The position numbers and the translations under genes were made by a program. A DNA stretch of 44,309 nucleotides, from assembly GCF_014650955.1 (NCBI RefSeq), contig NZ_BMVY01000050.1, positions 1 to 44,309 of the forward strand. Reading direction: 5' to 3'. Under the pieces are notes generated by a model. That model had not been told where the DNA came from. It made no database searches and saw nothing but the letters and a program-made list of their open reading frames with translations. Within the stretch, counting starts at the first letter, position 1. Every line of letters begins with the position of its first letter. The DNA comes from Streptomyces tauricus. GTDB lineage: Bacteria; Actinomycetota; Actinomycetes; Streptomycetales; Streptomycetaceae. This document shows, piece after piece, positions 34,901 through 43,123 of this stretch.

Positions 34901-37456
34901 CCGGCGAATCTGCACACAGCAGCGAGGAAATACATCAACGCCGTCGCACAGCGTCACGACGTATTCCCGGACGCACTGGTCCAAGAGGTGAAGAATGCAC
35001 TGGGGCTGAGCGACGCGGAGCCTCGGATTGAAGGGCAGAAGATCAGGATCGTCCTGGCCGGCGGGACAGAATGGCGCTGCGAACGGTGTACCAGAAGGCA
35101 CCTCCACGGCTCCGCGGGCGTCTGTGCCTTCTGCCTCAGTTCACATCTCGTTACCGAACCCCTCGACCCAGATTCCGTCACCCTGGACGACTACTACACC
35201 TTCCTGGCCCGGGAGGCCGGGATCCCTTTCAGGCTCCACTGCGAAGAGCTGACGGGTCAGACCGACAACGACGATGCACAGGCTCGGCAAGCCCTCTTCC
35301 AGTCGGTCTTTCTGAGCGGGAAGGACATCGAGTTGGTCGATGAAGTCGACCTACTCAGCGTCACCACCACGATGGAGGCCGGCGTCGACATTGGCGCGCT
35401 CCGCGCGGTGGTAATGGCGAACATGCCACCACAGCGCTTCAACTACCAGCAGCGTGTGGGCCGGGCCGGCCGCCGACTCGATCACCTGTCCATCGCACTG
35501 ACGCTGTGCCGTGGCACCAGGACCCATGACGACCACTACTTCCAGCACCCCTATCGGATCACCGGCGATCCCTCGCCTAGCCCGTACGTGGATCTCGATC
35601 GCCGGGAGATCCTGCTCCGTTGCTACGCCGCAAGCCTGCTGACTCTCGCCTTCCGGTCGGTCGAGGGGACGTCCGACTGGGATCCGGGACGCAATGTCCA
35701 CGGGCCCTTCGGGACCGTCAGCGGATGGCCATTGGTGCGGGATGACGTCCGTACCTGGCTGGCCGACAACGACATCGCTAAGAGACACGCGGGCCAGGTT
35801 CTCCTGCAAGGGGCGTCTCCTGGCGCGCCTTCGCTGGATGATCTGGTCTCCTGGGCCACTTCCCGCCTCTACTCCGAGATAGAGGAAGTGGTGACGAACG
35901 CGCCGGACGCCGGTCCGCTCAGCCAGTCGCTCGCGGAGCGCGGAGTGCTCCCTATGTTCGGATTCCCCACCCGGGTTCGCAACCTGCATCATCAGAGGCC
36001 GCACGGACCGGAACTCACCGACGTCATCGATCGGGACATCGACATCGCCATCTCGGAGTGGGCGCCCGGCGGTGAAGTGGTCAAGGACAAGGCGTTGCAC
36101 ACAGCAGTCGGCCTCGTGACGTACGAGCCCGCCGGCGGGCAGTGGTTGCCCGGCAAAGCTCCGGACAGTGATCGTCTCATGGTGGGTATCTGCGCCAAGT
36201 GCCTCTCCGTCAATCTCCGCGAATCCGAGCATTCGTGTCCTGTCTGTGGGGCCACCGCAGGAGAAGCCGGTGACTACCGGATGCTCCCGTCGTGTCAGCC
36301 GCTCGGCTTTCGCACCAGCTACAAGGCTCAGGATTACGACGGCACATTCGAATTCACACCACGCGCGTTCTCCGCGCGCCTCACCCTTGACACGACATCA
36401 GCGCTCGTCCCACGCTGCACTAAGGCCGCTGAATTCAGAAGCGGCCAGGGACGCATCGTGGTGGTCAACGCAGGAACTGGCGAGGGATACCAGTTCGGCA
36501 AGGTCAAGGGACACGACGGTCTGCTGGACACAAAACTCCTGGCTGACGCCGACCGCGCGAGAGATCTGGGCCTGCCCACACAGCATTCGGTCAGCAACGA
36601 GGAGAAGCTGGCACTGGCCTCAGTGAAACTGACCGACGTTCTTTTGGTCGGCCTCCGCGAGCAACCCGCCGATCTGGCCCTCGACCCGAGACGCATGGCC
36701 GCAAGGGCTGCTTGGCTCTCACTCGGTACGGTTTTCAAACTCGCTGCCGTCAGGCTATTGGACATTGACGGAAGAGAACTCTCGGCGGGTCTCTATCCCG
36801 ACCGAGGAGAAGAAGAGGGCAGTGTCAAGGCGCAAGTCTTCCTCTCGGACACCTTGGAGAACGGTGCCGGATATTCGACCTGGCTAGGGAAGCGCCCTAC
36901 CGACTTCCTGCTCGCCGCACGTGAGGTCGCGGCCGATCTCACCCGCCACCGCTCCGGCAGCTTGAGGGCCGGGCCATGCGACTCGTCCTGCTACGACTGC
37001 CTGCGGGACTACAGCAACAGCGCCTACCACCCGCTGCTCGATTGGCGCCTGGCCACACAGATGGTCGAACTGCTCGATGGGGGGAACCTGGACTTCACCG
37101 CTGAGGAGGACTATGCATTCGAGCGAGTCGAGCGGTTCGCCAGAAGCTTCTCGCACTGGAAGGCTGATTCCTCCCACGGCTTGCCAGTCCTGAAAGACAT
37201 CCAGCACGAAGATCTCGCTGTACTCATCACCCACCCTCTTGAGTCCTGGACCGGTCCCGCCCGCTCGAAGCGTGTGACCCGAGCGCTAACCTCACTGGAG
37301 GCAGAGGGCTTCGAGGTGTTCGAGTCGTTCGAGTCGTTCGAGAACCCGGTGCTGGACAGCGAACCGCCACAGCGCGCGATCGTCGCGGTCGACACGTTCG
37401 AGCTGCTTCGGCGGCCCGGCTGGATCGAGTCGAGACTGCAGAGCCTCTTCGATTGA
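31997..37456 (+). CDS. druE: Giant DUF1998 superfamily II helicase (DruE-like)
   Basis: The 1819-residue protein has a Q-motif (LYTHQ, ~96), Walker A TSGTGSGKT (112-120), a DEVH-type box VVDELHMY (~334), IATSAS (~373), an insert with several Cys pairs (CxxxxC, CECG, CDTCGEVF; CPCCGED), the helicase motif V-VI TTTMEAGVDIGAL and QRVGRAGRR (~1152), more zinc ribbons (CERC..CAFC; CAKC..CPVC), and the DUF1998 C-terminal cysteine box CDSSCYDCLRDYSNSAYH (~1660). Size and layout match DruE of Druantia. ATG 31997 follows GAGG by six bases. The end has a FESFESFE tandem 9-base repeat. It probably unwinds or loads onto invading DNA. Confidence 0.85.
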   Translation: MSGISPSAVHGQLAEYFQRYYDTAYSLRDSSVGEELKELLCTPGVLFQDPYLELLPQYVQSAQTLEELATEIGVPEFAGLLGDGLLRGIPRLYTHQVEALRASNHGRDIVVTSGTGSGKTEAFLVPVLARLANESRQWAPAGPQSAEERPWWRTSRHWQAQRHGGGRPSAMRAMFLYPMNALVEDQLIRLRRSLDAPDVRGWFDTHRNGNRFHFGRYTGRTPVAGPLELASKPNSSKMKELRRALASMEDRSHQLEQRIADGLVEDEEARYFLQRPFGAEMRSRWDMQVAPPDILITNYSMLNIMLMRRDEDPIFDRTRNWLKSSKDHVFSLVVDELHMYRGTQGTEVAYLLRKLIDRLGLSTDSDQLSVIATSASMDPENPVDRKFLSDFFGRSADRFSVLAGERVRTKGRTDLMPWANTVGQGTGVLPPLPDRHAALQAAFRASDEDDSPRAKPLTDVSAKLFPGLAPDKALEATDALISRLDGEADAGSRFRLHLFFRNVTGMWACADRNCSEVQPRTADSPAERLVGKLYSRPRYACECGARVLELLYCDTCGEVFLGGFRSPNLGHDPTRRYLVSTATDLESLPDKARFDRTADVYSIFLPTAGERSDLDLSPHKHKGGRPKAKNRPEYTFTFVPAVLDPASGKVGSYPNEENNGYLLVAQSQPQGHLGKVRAFPTVCPCCGEDKEIFKNVRQFEDPSRSRSPIRTMGTGFEKSNQVLTDALKRQLQTKIVVFSDSRQDAARISAGLERSHYQDLVRQLVIAALDHPKDLVALAAEFFKGNKAGQAALTQLTATGSPDLVAAVVALAHDSLTPEHESVLADYRAQQKGPTLVELGNEVSTQAVTYGVHPGGPSFSLSASTESRSWTRLYDWTSGVPIQRPETSLTNDLRVLSSEIHRTVQAQVQQAVFAGGGRDLESLGIGHAAQDITFKSRLLDDEVFRQVCLSTLRLLGVRRQFQEQRPEPPANLHTAARKYINAVAQRHDVFPDALVQEVKNALGLSDAEPRIEGQKIRIVLAGGTEWRCERCTRRHLHGSAGVCAFCLSSHLVTEPLDPDSVTLDDYYTFLAREAGIPFRLHCEELTGQTDNDDAQARQALFQSVFLSGKDIELVDEVDLLSVTTTMEAGVDIGALRAVVMANMPPQRFNYQQRVGRAGRRLDHLSIALTLCRGTRTHDDHYFQHPYRITGDPSPSPYVDLDRREILLRCYAASLLTLAFRSVEGTSDWDPGRNVHGPFGTVSGWPLVRDDVRTWLADNDIAKRHAGQVLLQGASPGAPSLDDLVSWATSRLYSEIEEVVTNAPDAGPLSQSLAERGVLPMFGFPTRVRNLHHQRPHGPELTDVIDRDIDIAISEWAPGGEVVKDKALHTAVGLVTYEPAGGQWLPGKAPDSDRLMVGICAKCLSVNLRESEHSCPVCGATAGEAGDYRMLPSCQPLGFRTSYKAQDYDGTFEFTPRAFSARLTLDTTSALVPRCTKAAEFRSGQGRIVVVNAGTGEGYQFGKVKGHDGLLDTKLLADADRARDLGLPTQHSVSNEEKLALASVKLTDVLLVGLREQPADLALDPRRMAARAAWLSLGTVFKLAAVRLLDIDGRELSAGLYPDRGEEEGSVKAQVFLSDTLENGAGYSTWLGKRPTDFLLAAREVAADLTRHRSGSLRAGPCDSSCYDCLRDYSNSAYHPLLDWRLATQMVELLDGGNLDFTAEEDYAFERVERFARSFSHWKADSSHGLPVLKDIQHEDLAVLITHPLESWTGPARSKRVTRALTSLEAEGFEVFESFESFENPVLDSEPPQRAIVAVDTFELLRRPGWIESRLQSLFD

Positions 37457-37470
37457 CCGGTCGGGTAGAA

Positions 37471-37498
37471 GGCAGGGACCCCTTTTGGGGCCCCTGCC
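37471..37498 (+). terminator. Terminator separating the two defence units
   Basis: GGCAGGGACCCC, TTTT, GGGGCCCCTGCC: an 11-pair hairpin with one mismatch. It lies 15 bases after the DruE stop and before the Septu-like genes, so the two systems are separate transcripts. Confidence 0.8.
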
Positions 37499-37583
37499 CT
37501 CTGTCACCGCCGCTCCCGCGCTTTCGCGCACCTAGCAGTTCCGCGCATATGAGTTCTGGTGGACACACGTCTGGAGTACGCTG

Positions 37584-39131
37584 ATGCATTTTCTTGTAGT
37601 GCCTCGCAGCGCGGGCTTCACCGTGCCGTCCAGCCTTCCGGCACTCGTCCTTCGGCGCGACCTTTGGGATGATTTTGGATTCAAAACCATGTTCGATGCT
37701 TATCTGTATCCATCCCGAACAGAGGCATCTATTGACTTGGGATCCGTCAAGATCATAAAAAGAGGGCAGAGCGGCGGCACCACCGAGATCCCCGAAAGTT
37801 TCGTCCAGCTCGATGATAGTTATTGCTCACTCGGGCAAGCGTTTTCCTACTATGAAGCGCTGCACGGACTTCCGGTCGAATTGCGCGACAGTGTTCTGTT
37901 CGGGCTCCGCGATATCGCTATCGACCCCTCACTCAGGGAATCGTTCGCCAACGAGCCGGCGATGGCCGCCTCACTCCTGCGCTACGGGAACGCCGAACTC
38001 GCATTGAGAGACGCCACAGCCCTGTTCGAAGGAACGATATCCTCGCAGGACAGTGAACTCGGGTTCACGTTCAGAACGAGTGTCGGAGGGGATCCCTTCT
38101 CCATTAACTTTGGTTTCGCAGATCGCTACCCCCTGCCAGGCCGCATCAACGTCGTCGTGGGCTACAACGGATGCGGAAAAACGCAACTCCTTGCCAACCT
38201 AGCCAACACCGCGCATGCAGACCTTACCGACCGAGCCGACGAGAGCTTCATCCGGCGGTACGGAGAATTCCCAGGAACAAGCGGTGCGCCACGCTTCTCA
38301 TCGGTCATAGCTATCTCATATAGCGCTTTCGACACGTTCGACCTACCGGGGAAGAACCGACAAGAAGAGGATCGGTTGGAATCCAGCGGCGAGGTCTCGG
38401 GATACACCTATTGTGGCCTTAGGAGATATAATCGCAGCCTTGATTCCCACACGCCCCGCACCGGGTCACTCAAGGGTGCCGAGGAGATCCAGGATGACAT
38501 CATGTCCGCCCTCGTTAGGGCTAGTACGCCCGAGCGTAAACAGAGGCTGACAGCAGCCCTCTCTCCGCTGAGCCGAGAACCTTCCTTCAAACGAGTTGAG
38601 TTGTCCGACACCTTCGCCTTCGACAGTGATTCGTGGCGGAATTCGTTTTCTGGCCTCAGTACCGGACACAAACTCGTGCTCAACATTGTCGTGCAGCTTG
38701 TAGCGCACCTGGAGCCCGGATCATTGGTTCTGATCGACGAACCCGAATCCCACCTGCACCCTCCGCTCTTGGCTGCCTTGCTCAAGAGCATCAATATATC
38801 CCTGGACCAGTTCAACTCCTACGCCGTGATGGCGACGCACTCCCCGGTCCTCCTCCAGGAAGTCCCCAGACGTTACGTCAGGGTCCTGCAGCGCTTTGGA
38901 GATCTCACACTTGTCGCCAATCCAGAGATCGAAACTTTTGCAGAAAATGTAGGACTGCTCACGCGCCACGTATTCAACTTGGACAGCAGCGCGACCGACT
39001 ATCACTCAACCCTCCGATCCATGCAGGAGAGCTTGAACCTGGATGAGATCATAGAACTGTTCGACGGAGAGATGAGCGCACAGTCCATTTCTTACCTGGC
39101 GAGCATCAGCCGCGATCGGCCCGGTAGATGA
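37584..39131 (+). CDS. ptuA: AAA/ABC-type ATPase (Septu PtuA-like)
   Basis: The 515-residue soluble ATPase has Walker A GYNGCGKT (193-200), a degenerate ABC signature SGLSTGHK (~355), Walker B LVLIDEPESHLH (~380-391), and the H-loop MATHSP (~416). The first ~180 residues are an extra N-terminal domain. This SMC/RecF-like head is the PtuA form of Septu. ATG 37584 has GGAG seven bases upstream. Its stop overlaps the HNH start (ATGA). On sensing invading DNA or nucleotide change it should license the partner nuclease. RecF-like ATPases with other partners exist, but HNH coupling points to Septu. Confidence 0.83.
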   Translation: MHFLVVPRSAGFTVPSSLPALVLRRDLWDDFGFKTMFDAYLYPSRTEASIDLGSVKIIKRGQSGGTTEIPESFVQLDDSYCSLGQAFSYYEALHGLPVELRDSVLFGLRDIAIDPSLRESFANEPAMAASLLRYGNAELALRDATALFEGTISSQDSELGFTFRTSVGGDPFSINFGFADRYPLPGRINVVVGYNGCGKTQLLANLANTAHADLTDRADESFIRRYGEFPGTSGAPRFSSVIAISYSAFDTFDLPGKNRQEEDRLESSGEVSGYTYCGLRRYNRSLDSHTPRTGSLKGAEEIQDDIMSALVRASTPERKQRLTAALSPLSREPSFKRVELSDTFAFDSDSWRNSFSGLSTGHKLVLNIVVQLVAHLEPGSLVLIDEPESHLHPPLLAALLKSINISLDQFNSYAVMATHSPVLLQEVPRRYVRVLQRFGDLTLVANPEIETFAENVGLLTRHVFNLDSSATDYHSTLRSMQESLNLDEIIELFDGEMSAQSISYLASISRDRPGR

Positions 39132-39979
39132 TTCGACTCCCTCGCCCGGACAGAGATCGCCTGGCCGACCTCGATCTCGCCGTGAGCCGTAGACGACCAT
39201 CCTCTCGGCGTGTCCTCATGGGAGTGCGCGCGGGAATCATCGACGCCTATGGCGACTACGAGGACGTTCTGCGAGATATTCGCCGGTTTACGTCGCTTGC
39301 CCACGGTTCCGATGTGCTCACCAAGGCCCTTCTGGGGAATTACGCACTCCTGGACAGAGGCCGTCCTCTGGAAGATCTCAGAAACTCGATCTTCCGAACA
39401 GCATTGACTCGCAACTCTCGGTGTCCGCTGTGTGAAAGAGCCCAGGTTTGCGCCCTCGATCACTTCCTTCCAAAGAATGCATTCCCGGAATATTCGATCC
39501 TGGCCGATAACCTAATCCCTGTCTGTGAAAGGTGTAATCGACTAAAAGGGGATGAATGTGACAAGGTAGACGGACTACTCATGTTTCACGCATACTTCGA
39601 TGAATTCCCGGACGTCGAAATATTAGTCACGGAAATAGACGTCGAAAGCACCGTCGCAATCAGATACTCTTTGCACCGCTCCGATAAAATAGACAACCTC
39701 ACCTTCACGAGAGTCGAAAAGCAGTTCAAGATACTTGGCCTTTTCGATTTCTATCAGATGGAGGCCATAGCCGAGCTAACGGACCAAATTGATCTTTATG
39801 ATGAAACATATACCTCCCTCGGTGATTCAGGATTGCGATCAACTCTTAGCGCCTTGGCTCGAGGAGCCGAGAGAAAGGGCGTAAATCACTGGAAGGCGGC
39901 TCTTTATCGTGCCCTGTCTAGAGATGCAGAATTTTGTAGCGGCGGCTATCGGAAGCTACTCACATCACCGATGGCTTGA
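39128..39979 (+). CDS. ptuB: HNH nuclease (Septu PtuB-like)
   Basis: The 283-residue protein has a zinc-HNH core: CPLC (C99, C102), ALDHFLPK (D111, H112), DNLIPVCERC (N128, C133, C136) and RLKGDE, so catalytic His and all four zinc Cys are present. An N-terminal helix and a C-terminal helical domain flank it. It is translationally coupled with the ATPase (ATGA) and is the effector of the pair. The base composition is far lower than elsewhere: ~47% G+C at 39601-39660 and ~42% at 39781-39840, against ~70% in the backbone. It has a different donor history from its neighbours. Confidence 0.85.
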   Translation: MIRLPRPDRDRLADLDLAVSRRRPSSRRVLMGVRAGIIDAYGDYEDVLRDIRRFTSLAHGSDVLTKALLGNYALLDRGRPLEDLRNSIFRTALTRNSRCPLCERAQVCALDHFLPKNAFPEYSILADNLIPVCERCNRLKGDECDKVDGLLMFHAYFDEFPDVEILVTEIDVESTVAIRYSLHRSDKIDNLTFTRVEKQFKILGLFDFYQMEAIAELTDQIDLYDETYTSLGDSGLRSTLSALARGAERKGVNHWKAALYRALSRDAEFCSGGYRKLLTSPMA

Positions 39980-40938
39980 CGGGGTCAAATCTGGCGGGGA
40001 CCGCAATGGTAGGTAGCCTGTAGTGCTAAGGACAGCACGGACAGCTGGGTTGCGTCCAAGGAAGGCCAAGCGGATCGTCTTCGCCCCTGGAGCCGCACGG
40101 TCACGGGCCGCCGAGGATGAAGCCAAGCAGGCGGCCACGGACGCTTAACATCTGACCGCACTGAAGAAGAAGCTCGGCATCACACCTCGCGCGAACGGCT
40201 CCTCATACCGCCCCTTCCGTAGCGGCCTTCCCGCTCTCTGCCAGGACCGTTGACAGCCAGGTGGGTACGAGGAGGTGCCGGGCCTGCCCCTGAGTAGAGG
40301 TAGAACATCGAGCGCTGAGCAAGTGAGTGTCTAATTGCGTGACAACGCCGACGAACACCGGCGGACGACCGCGAACGTCTGCGGACCATCAGCGCGGGTG
40401 AGGCCCACACCGGCCCAAGGCACCGCCCCCACCCAAGTTGCTTCGGGACGAAGAAGTCCTCACCGCCACGCTTCCGCCGGCGCAGCTTGCTCTGGTCAAC
40501 GGCATGGCAGCGTGGCCGAGGTCGGTGGGGGTGCGGCGAGACACACGTGTGCGTGGTCGGTCGGCGCACCCGCCATGGTGGCTGACTGTCGTCGGCTGAG
40601 GCCCAGGCACTCCGGGGCCCAGCTCCGCCAAGGAACGTTCGAGGCGAAGGGAGCGTGCCATTCGCGTGCCAGATCCTGCGGGGAACCAGGGGGAACAGCG
40701 GGGACTGGCCCCGGGTGCAGCCAGGGCTCCAACACCACTCCGCGGCAGGTCAGCGCAGCAACCGCCGCCAAGAAACCCGAGCTTCCCAAGCTGAGAGTCC
40801 GACGACTCAGTAGGGCTCGCAATCTTGCATGTGCGGCAACCCGCACATGCCTCGCCAGTACCCACCGGATCACCGGACGCGCCTCAGGGATACGCTCCCG
40901 GTCTTGGCATGGATCGGACACGTGAATCCGGGGGGATC
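39980..40938. other. Gene-poor stretch after the Septu genes
   Basis: I support no gene here. A short frame near 40023-40145 (RPRKAKRIVFAPGAARSRAAEDEAKQAATDA, ending TAA) looks like a degraded gene end. A perfect 10-base hairpin lies at 40827-40850 (GCATGTGCGG/CCGCACATGC), about 90 bases before the lipoprotein start. Confidence 0.5.
40827..40850. other. 10-base-pair stem-loop upstream of the lipoprotein
   Basis: GCATGTGCGG, CAAC loop, CCGCACATGC. Perfect pairing; it may be a leader structure or an operator. Its partner is unknown. Confidence 0.5.
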
Positions 40939-41868
40939 ATGGAGATTTCAGTGCGCGGCTCGGCACCGCGCAGAGTGACGAGCGCGGCGTTTGCCGTCGT
41001 ACTGCTCGCTGGGGGAGCGGTTGCCTGCGGCAAGGGCTCCGTGAGTGATTCCGCGAATGAGGACCAGCCCAAGGTGACTCCCGCGGCGGCCGTGGCGAAA
41101 GCGGCGAAGAACTCCGAGGACATCGCATCGCTCCACTATCGGATCACCGGGGCCGTGCCGGAGAGGGGCCGTCTGGAGGCTGAGGCATCCATGAGCACGG
41201 AACCGCTGGTCATGCGCATGCAGATGGCCATGGCCGACCAAAGCGAAAACCGTCGGCTGGAGGTCCGGTTCGTCGACAAGGTGATGTACGTCGGCGGGAG
41301 TGCGATCGCCTCCGAGAAGTTGGATGGCAAGAGTTGGTTCAGAGCCGACCCGGCCGTATGGGGCCGTGGCGCGGTCGACAACAACTCCTACCGCGTACTG
41401 CCCAGCCAACTTGAAGGAAACCCCGCCGTACAGTCCACGATTCTGACCGGATCCAAGGATCTGCAGAAAGCGGGGACAGAGACGATCGACGGCACCAGAA
41501 CCACTCACTACAGAGGAACGGTCACCAGCAGCGGCTTGAGCGCCGCCCGTGATGCTGCCGCCGACAAGGCGACTCGGGAGCGCCAGATCGAGAGCTTTGA
41601 TCAGTTCATGGCACTGCACATCGACGAGACGCTCACCATGGACCTGTGGATCGACGACGACAACCACACCAAGCAGTTCCGCATGCGGGGTGATACCTAC
41701 GCCACGCGAGGCGGCACCGAGGGCACCCCGCTCGATTTCACCGGTGGCGACCCCCTCGATTTGACCATCACCTTCCTCGAGGTCAACCAGCCAGTGACCG
41801 TCAAAGCCCCACCATCCGGAGACACCGCCGACATCGGCGCACTGGCGGATCAGGCACCGGCAGGCTGA
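40939..41868 (+). CDS. Secreted lipoprotein, LppX-like fold
   Basis: The 309-residue protein has a signal with AFAVVLLAGGAVAC, so C30 is the likely lipidated residue. The body is beta-rich with repeated tests like SLHYRITGAVPERGRLEAEAS, MADQSENRRLEVRFVDKVMYVGG and TIDGTRTTHYRGTV. That resembles the LppX/LprG lipid-binding lipoproteins, whose pocket carries an acyl chain or drug. ATG 40939 has GGGGGG three bases upstream; an ATG at 40909 is possible. It may bind a hydrophobic ligand at the membrane face. It is a common actinobacterial cargo gene; the host may be the element or the chromosome. Confidence 0.72.
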   Translation: MEISVRGSAPRRVTSAAFAVVLLAGGAVACGKGSVSDSANEDQPKVTPAAAVAKAAKNSEDIASLHYRITGAVPERGRLEAEASMSTEPLVMRMQMAMADQSENRRLEVRFVDKVMYVGGSAIASEKLDGKSWFRADPAVWGRGAVDNNSYRVLPSQLEGNPAVQSTILTGSKDLQKAGTETIDGTRTTHYRGTVTSSGLSAARDAAADKATRERQIESFDQFMALHIDETLTMDLWIDDDNHTKQFRMRGDTYATRGGTEGTPLDFTGGDPLDLTITFLEVNQPVTVKAPPSGDTADIGALADQAPAG

Positions 41869-41904
41869 GCGACATCCGGCCCGGTGGCACCGTCTCAGTT
41901 TCCG

Positions 41905-42039
41905 TCTCATTCAGCGACGTTCACGACCGTTCAGGCGGGCCCCTGGGCTGCCCTCGTCTCAGTGGTCAACCGCCCATGAACCCAGTTGAACGCCCCCGAA
42001 CGACACTCATCGCACCACCCCCACAGTTGGAAAGCGTGC
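41905..42039. other. Possible attachment-site remnant (tRNA-Ser-like)
   Basis: TTGGAAAGCGTG at 42028-42039 equals the anticodon loop and 3' anticodon stem of Streptomyces tRNA-Ser(GGA) as I remember it. Upstream are paired arms CGTTCACGACCGTTCAG and inverted TTGAACGCCCCCGAACGAC, like integrase arm sites. The rest of the tRNA is absent. Recall, not comparison, is the basis. Confidence 0.3.
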
Positions 42040-42105
42040 TGGTGGAGCGTATCCCTGGCCGACACGGCAGAGAGGGTGTCAGACCTCGATGACAGTGTGT
42101 GCGGC

Positions 42106-42432
42106 ATGGAGACACCCACTGCCCCTTACAGCGGGGATGAGGAGCATGCTGTCATCGCACACTTCCGGCTTGCCGGTGACGGTTTCGGCGATGCCGACCA
42201 GCGCGAGCAGATTTACGAAGCTGAGCAGGCGATGGAGGCAGCGACAGAGGAAGCAGGCGTCGGGGAAGTCGACGGAAACGAGTTCGGAGGAGGCGACGCC
42301 GTCGTGTACACCTACGGACCCGACGCCGATGCTCTGTTCAAGGTCCTGGAACCGATTCTGCGCAGCCTGCCGTTCCGACCGGCGTACGTCCTTCTCCGGC
42401 GGGGTGACGTCGAGACACGTGTTGATCTGTAG
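42106..42432 (+). CDS. Small acidic hypothetical protein
   Basis: The 108-residue protein (METPTAPYSGDEEHAVIAHFRLAGDGFG...) is rich in Asp/Glu and has a compact alpha-beta look: HFRLAGDGFGDADQREQIYEAEQ, then VVYTYGPDADALFKVLEPILRSLPFRPAYVLLRRG. No family is recognised. ATG 42106 is used; no clear ribosome site, and the frame opens as far as 41986 over the att-like remnant. It might be an immunity-like or regulatory protein by size, which is only a guess. Confidence 0.5.
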   Translation: METPTAPYSGDEEHAVIAHFRLAGDGFGDADQREQIYEAEQAMEAATEEAGVGEVDGNEFGGGDAVVYTYGPDADALFKVLEPILRSLPFRPAYVLLRRGDVETRVDL

Positions 42433-42732
42433 GCCTCCCGTGTAGGCGACGAACACACCGCAAGCGCACCGGATATGACGGGGCAGCGGGGAACCACGGT
42501 TCAGCAGCTGAGCCCGATGAGGCCACACCGCAAGCTTTCGCCCAGGTCGGCGCCCAGACCGGCCTCAGGAGACGCAGCTTCCCAAGCTGACGGCTCCAGA
42601 AGGTCGCAGCTAGCCGCCGCCTCCGTCCAGATAGCGGCCAGCTCCTCGCCCATTTGACAGCTCCCACTTAAAGCAGGCGGCCTCGAACTATGTCCGAGCC
42701 CCCTGCCGCACTGGACACGACCCGACCGGAAG
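42433..42732. repeat. Spacer holding a 15-base direct repeat
   Basis: No gene is seen. AGCTTCCCAAGCTGA at 42576-42590 repeats one at 40780-40794. The repeat contains a 5-base inverted repeat (AGCTT-CCC-AAGCT). The two copies bracket the lipoprotein and 42106 genes. Confidence 0.55.
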
Positions 42733-43059
42733 TCACCCTCGGCGGTCAGACTGTGGCTCCCCTCCAAGGAAGTCCGGCATCGCCAGACAGCTCCCGCGGC
42801 TGTTCGCCACCCGCAACACATCCCGCAGTGAGCCAGCCAGTTGGGCAACGAGAAGGCTCAGCCACTCCGGATCTGAAGCCCCATCGTCGAGTACCTGAAG
42901 CGCTTGCTCCAACAGCGCAGACGCCATTCCGAGTTGCGTCGCCTCGATCTGGTCTGCCAAGCGGGACACGTAGCTGTCCTGGTCTTCAGTGCTGAGGTAG
43001 CACGGATTGCCGTCCGGCCCCGCCCACGGGAGAAGCCTCAGTCCGTCCTGTGTAGTCAT
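42733..43059 (-). CDS. Conserved small actinobacterial protein
   Basis: The 108-residue protein (MTTQDGLRLLPWAGPDGNPCYLSTEDQDSYVSRLADQIEATQLGMASALLEQA...) is a Streptomyces-type hypothetical with PCYLS near residue 20 and a helical core. It is usual among small regulatory gene clusters. It lies at the end of the leftward row 43929 to 42733. The ribosome site (AGAGG) is 11 bases away, so the start is moderate. The function is unknown. Confidence 0.65.
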   Translation of the reverse strand: MTTQDGLRLLPWAGPDGNPCYLSTEDQDSYVSRLADQIEATQLGMASALLEQALQVLDDGASDPEWLSLLVAQLAGSLRDVLRVANSRGSCLAMPDFLGGEPQSDRRG

Positions 43060-43123
43060 CTCTGTGTCTGCCTCTCTGTGCCCTTGATGTTGGGTGCCGA
43101 CACGCCGGCCGATGCCTGGCTGC

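Larger units (their letters stand above)
18138..39979. mobile_element. pSAM2-type AICE, at least to the Septu genes
   Basis: The left end abuts the tRNA-Val 3' end. Core genes in order are int, xis, repSA-like, small transfer genes, traB-like and AICE-type regulators, the standard layout of these rolling-circle-replicating, FtsK-pump-conjugating elements. The defence genes sit on the far side of the regulators. No copy of the tRNA-Val 3' half was found to the right, so 39979 is a minimum extent; small genes to 44279 may belong to it. Confidence 0.75.

Noticed and set aside
27499..37456. DISARM system
   Set aside because: DISARM also pairs a C5 methylase with DUF1998, but splits helicase and DUF1998 between DrmA and DrmB and has the PLD protein DrmC. 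Here one fused 1819-residue helicase carries DUF1998 and no PLD HxK motif is seen.
40335..40925. Two overlapping frames in the gene-poor stretch
   Set aside because: Both are Arg/Ala/Pro shadow translations on opposite strands with no motif and no ribosome site.
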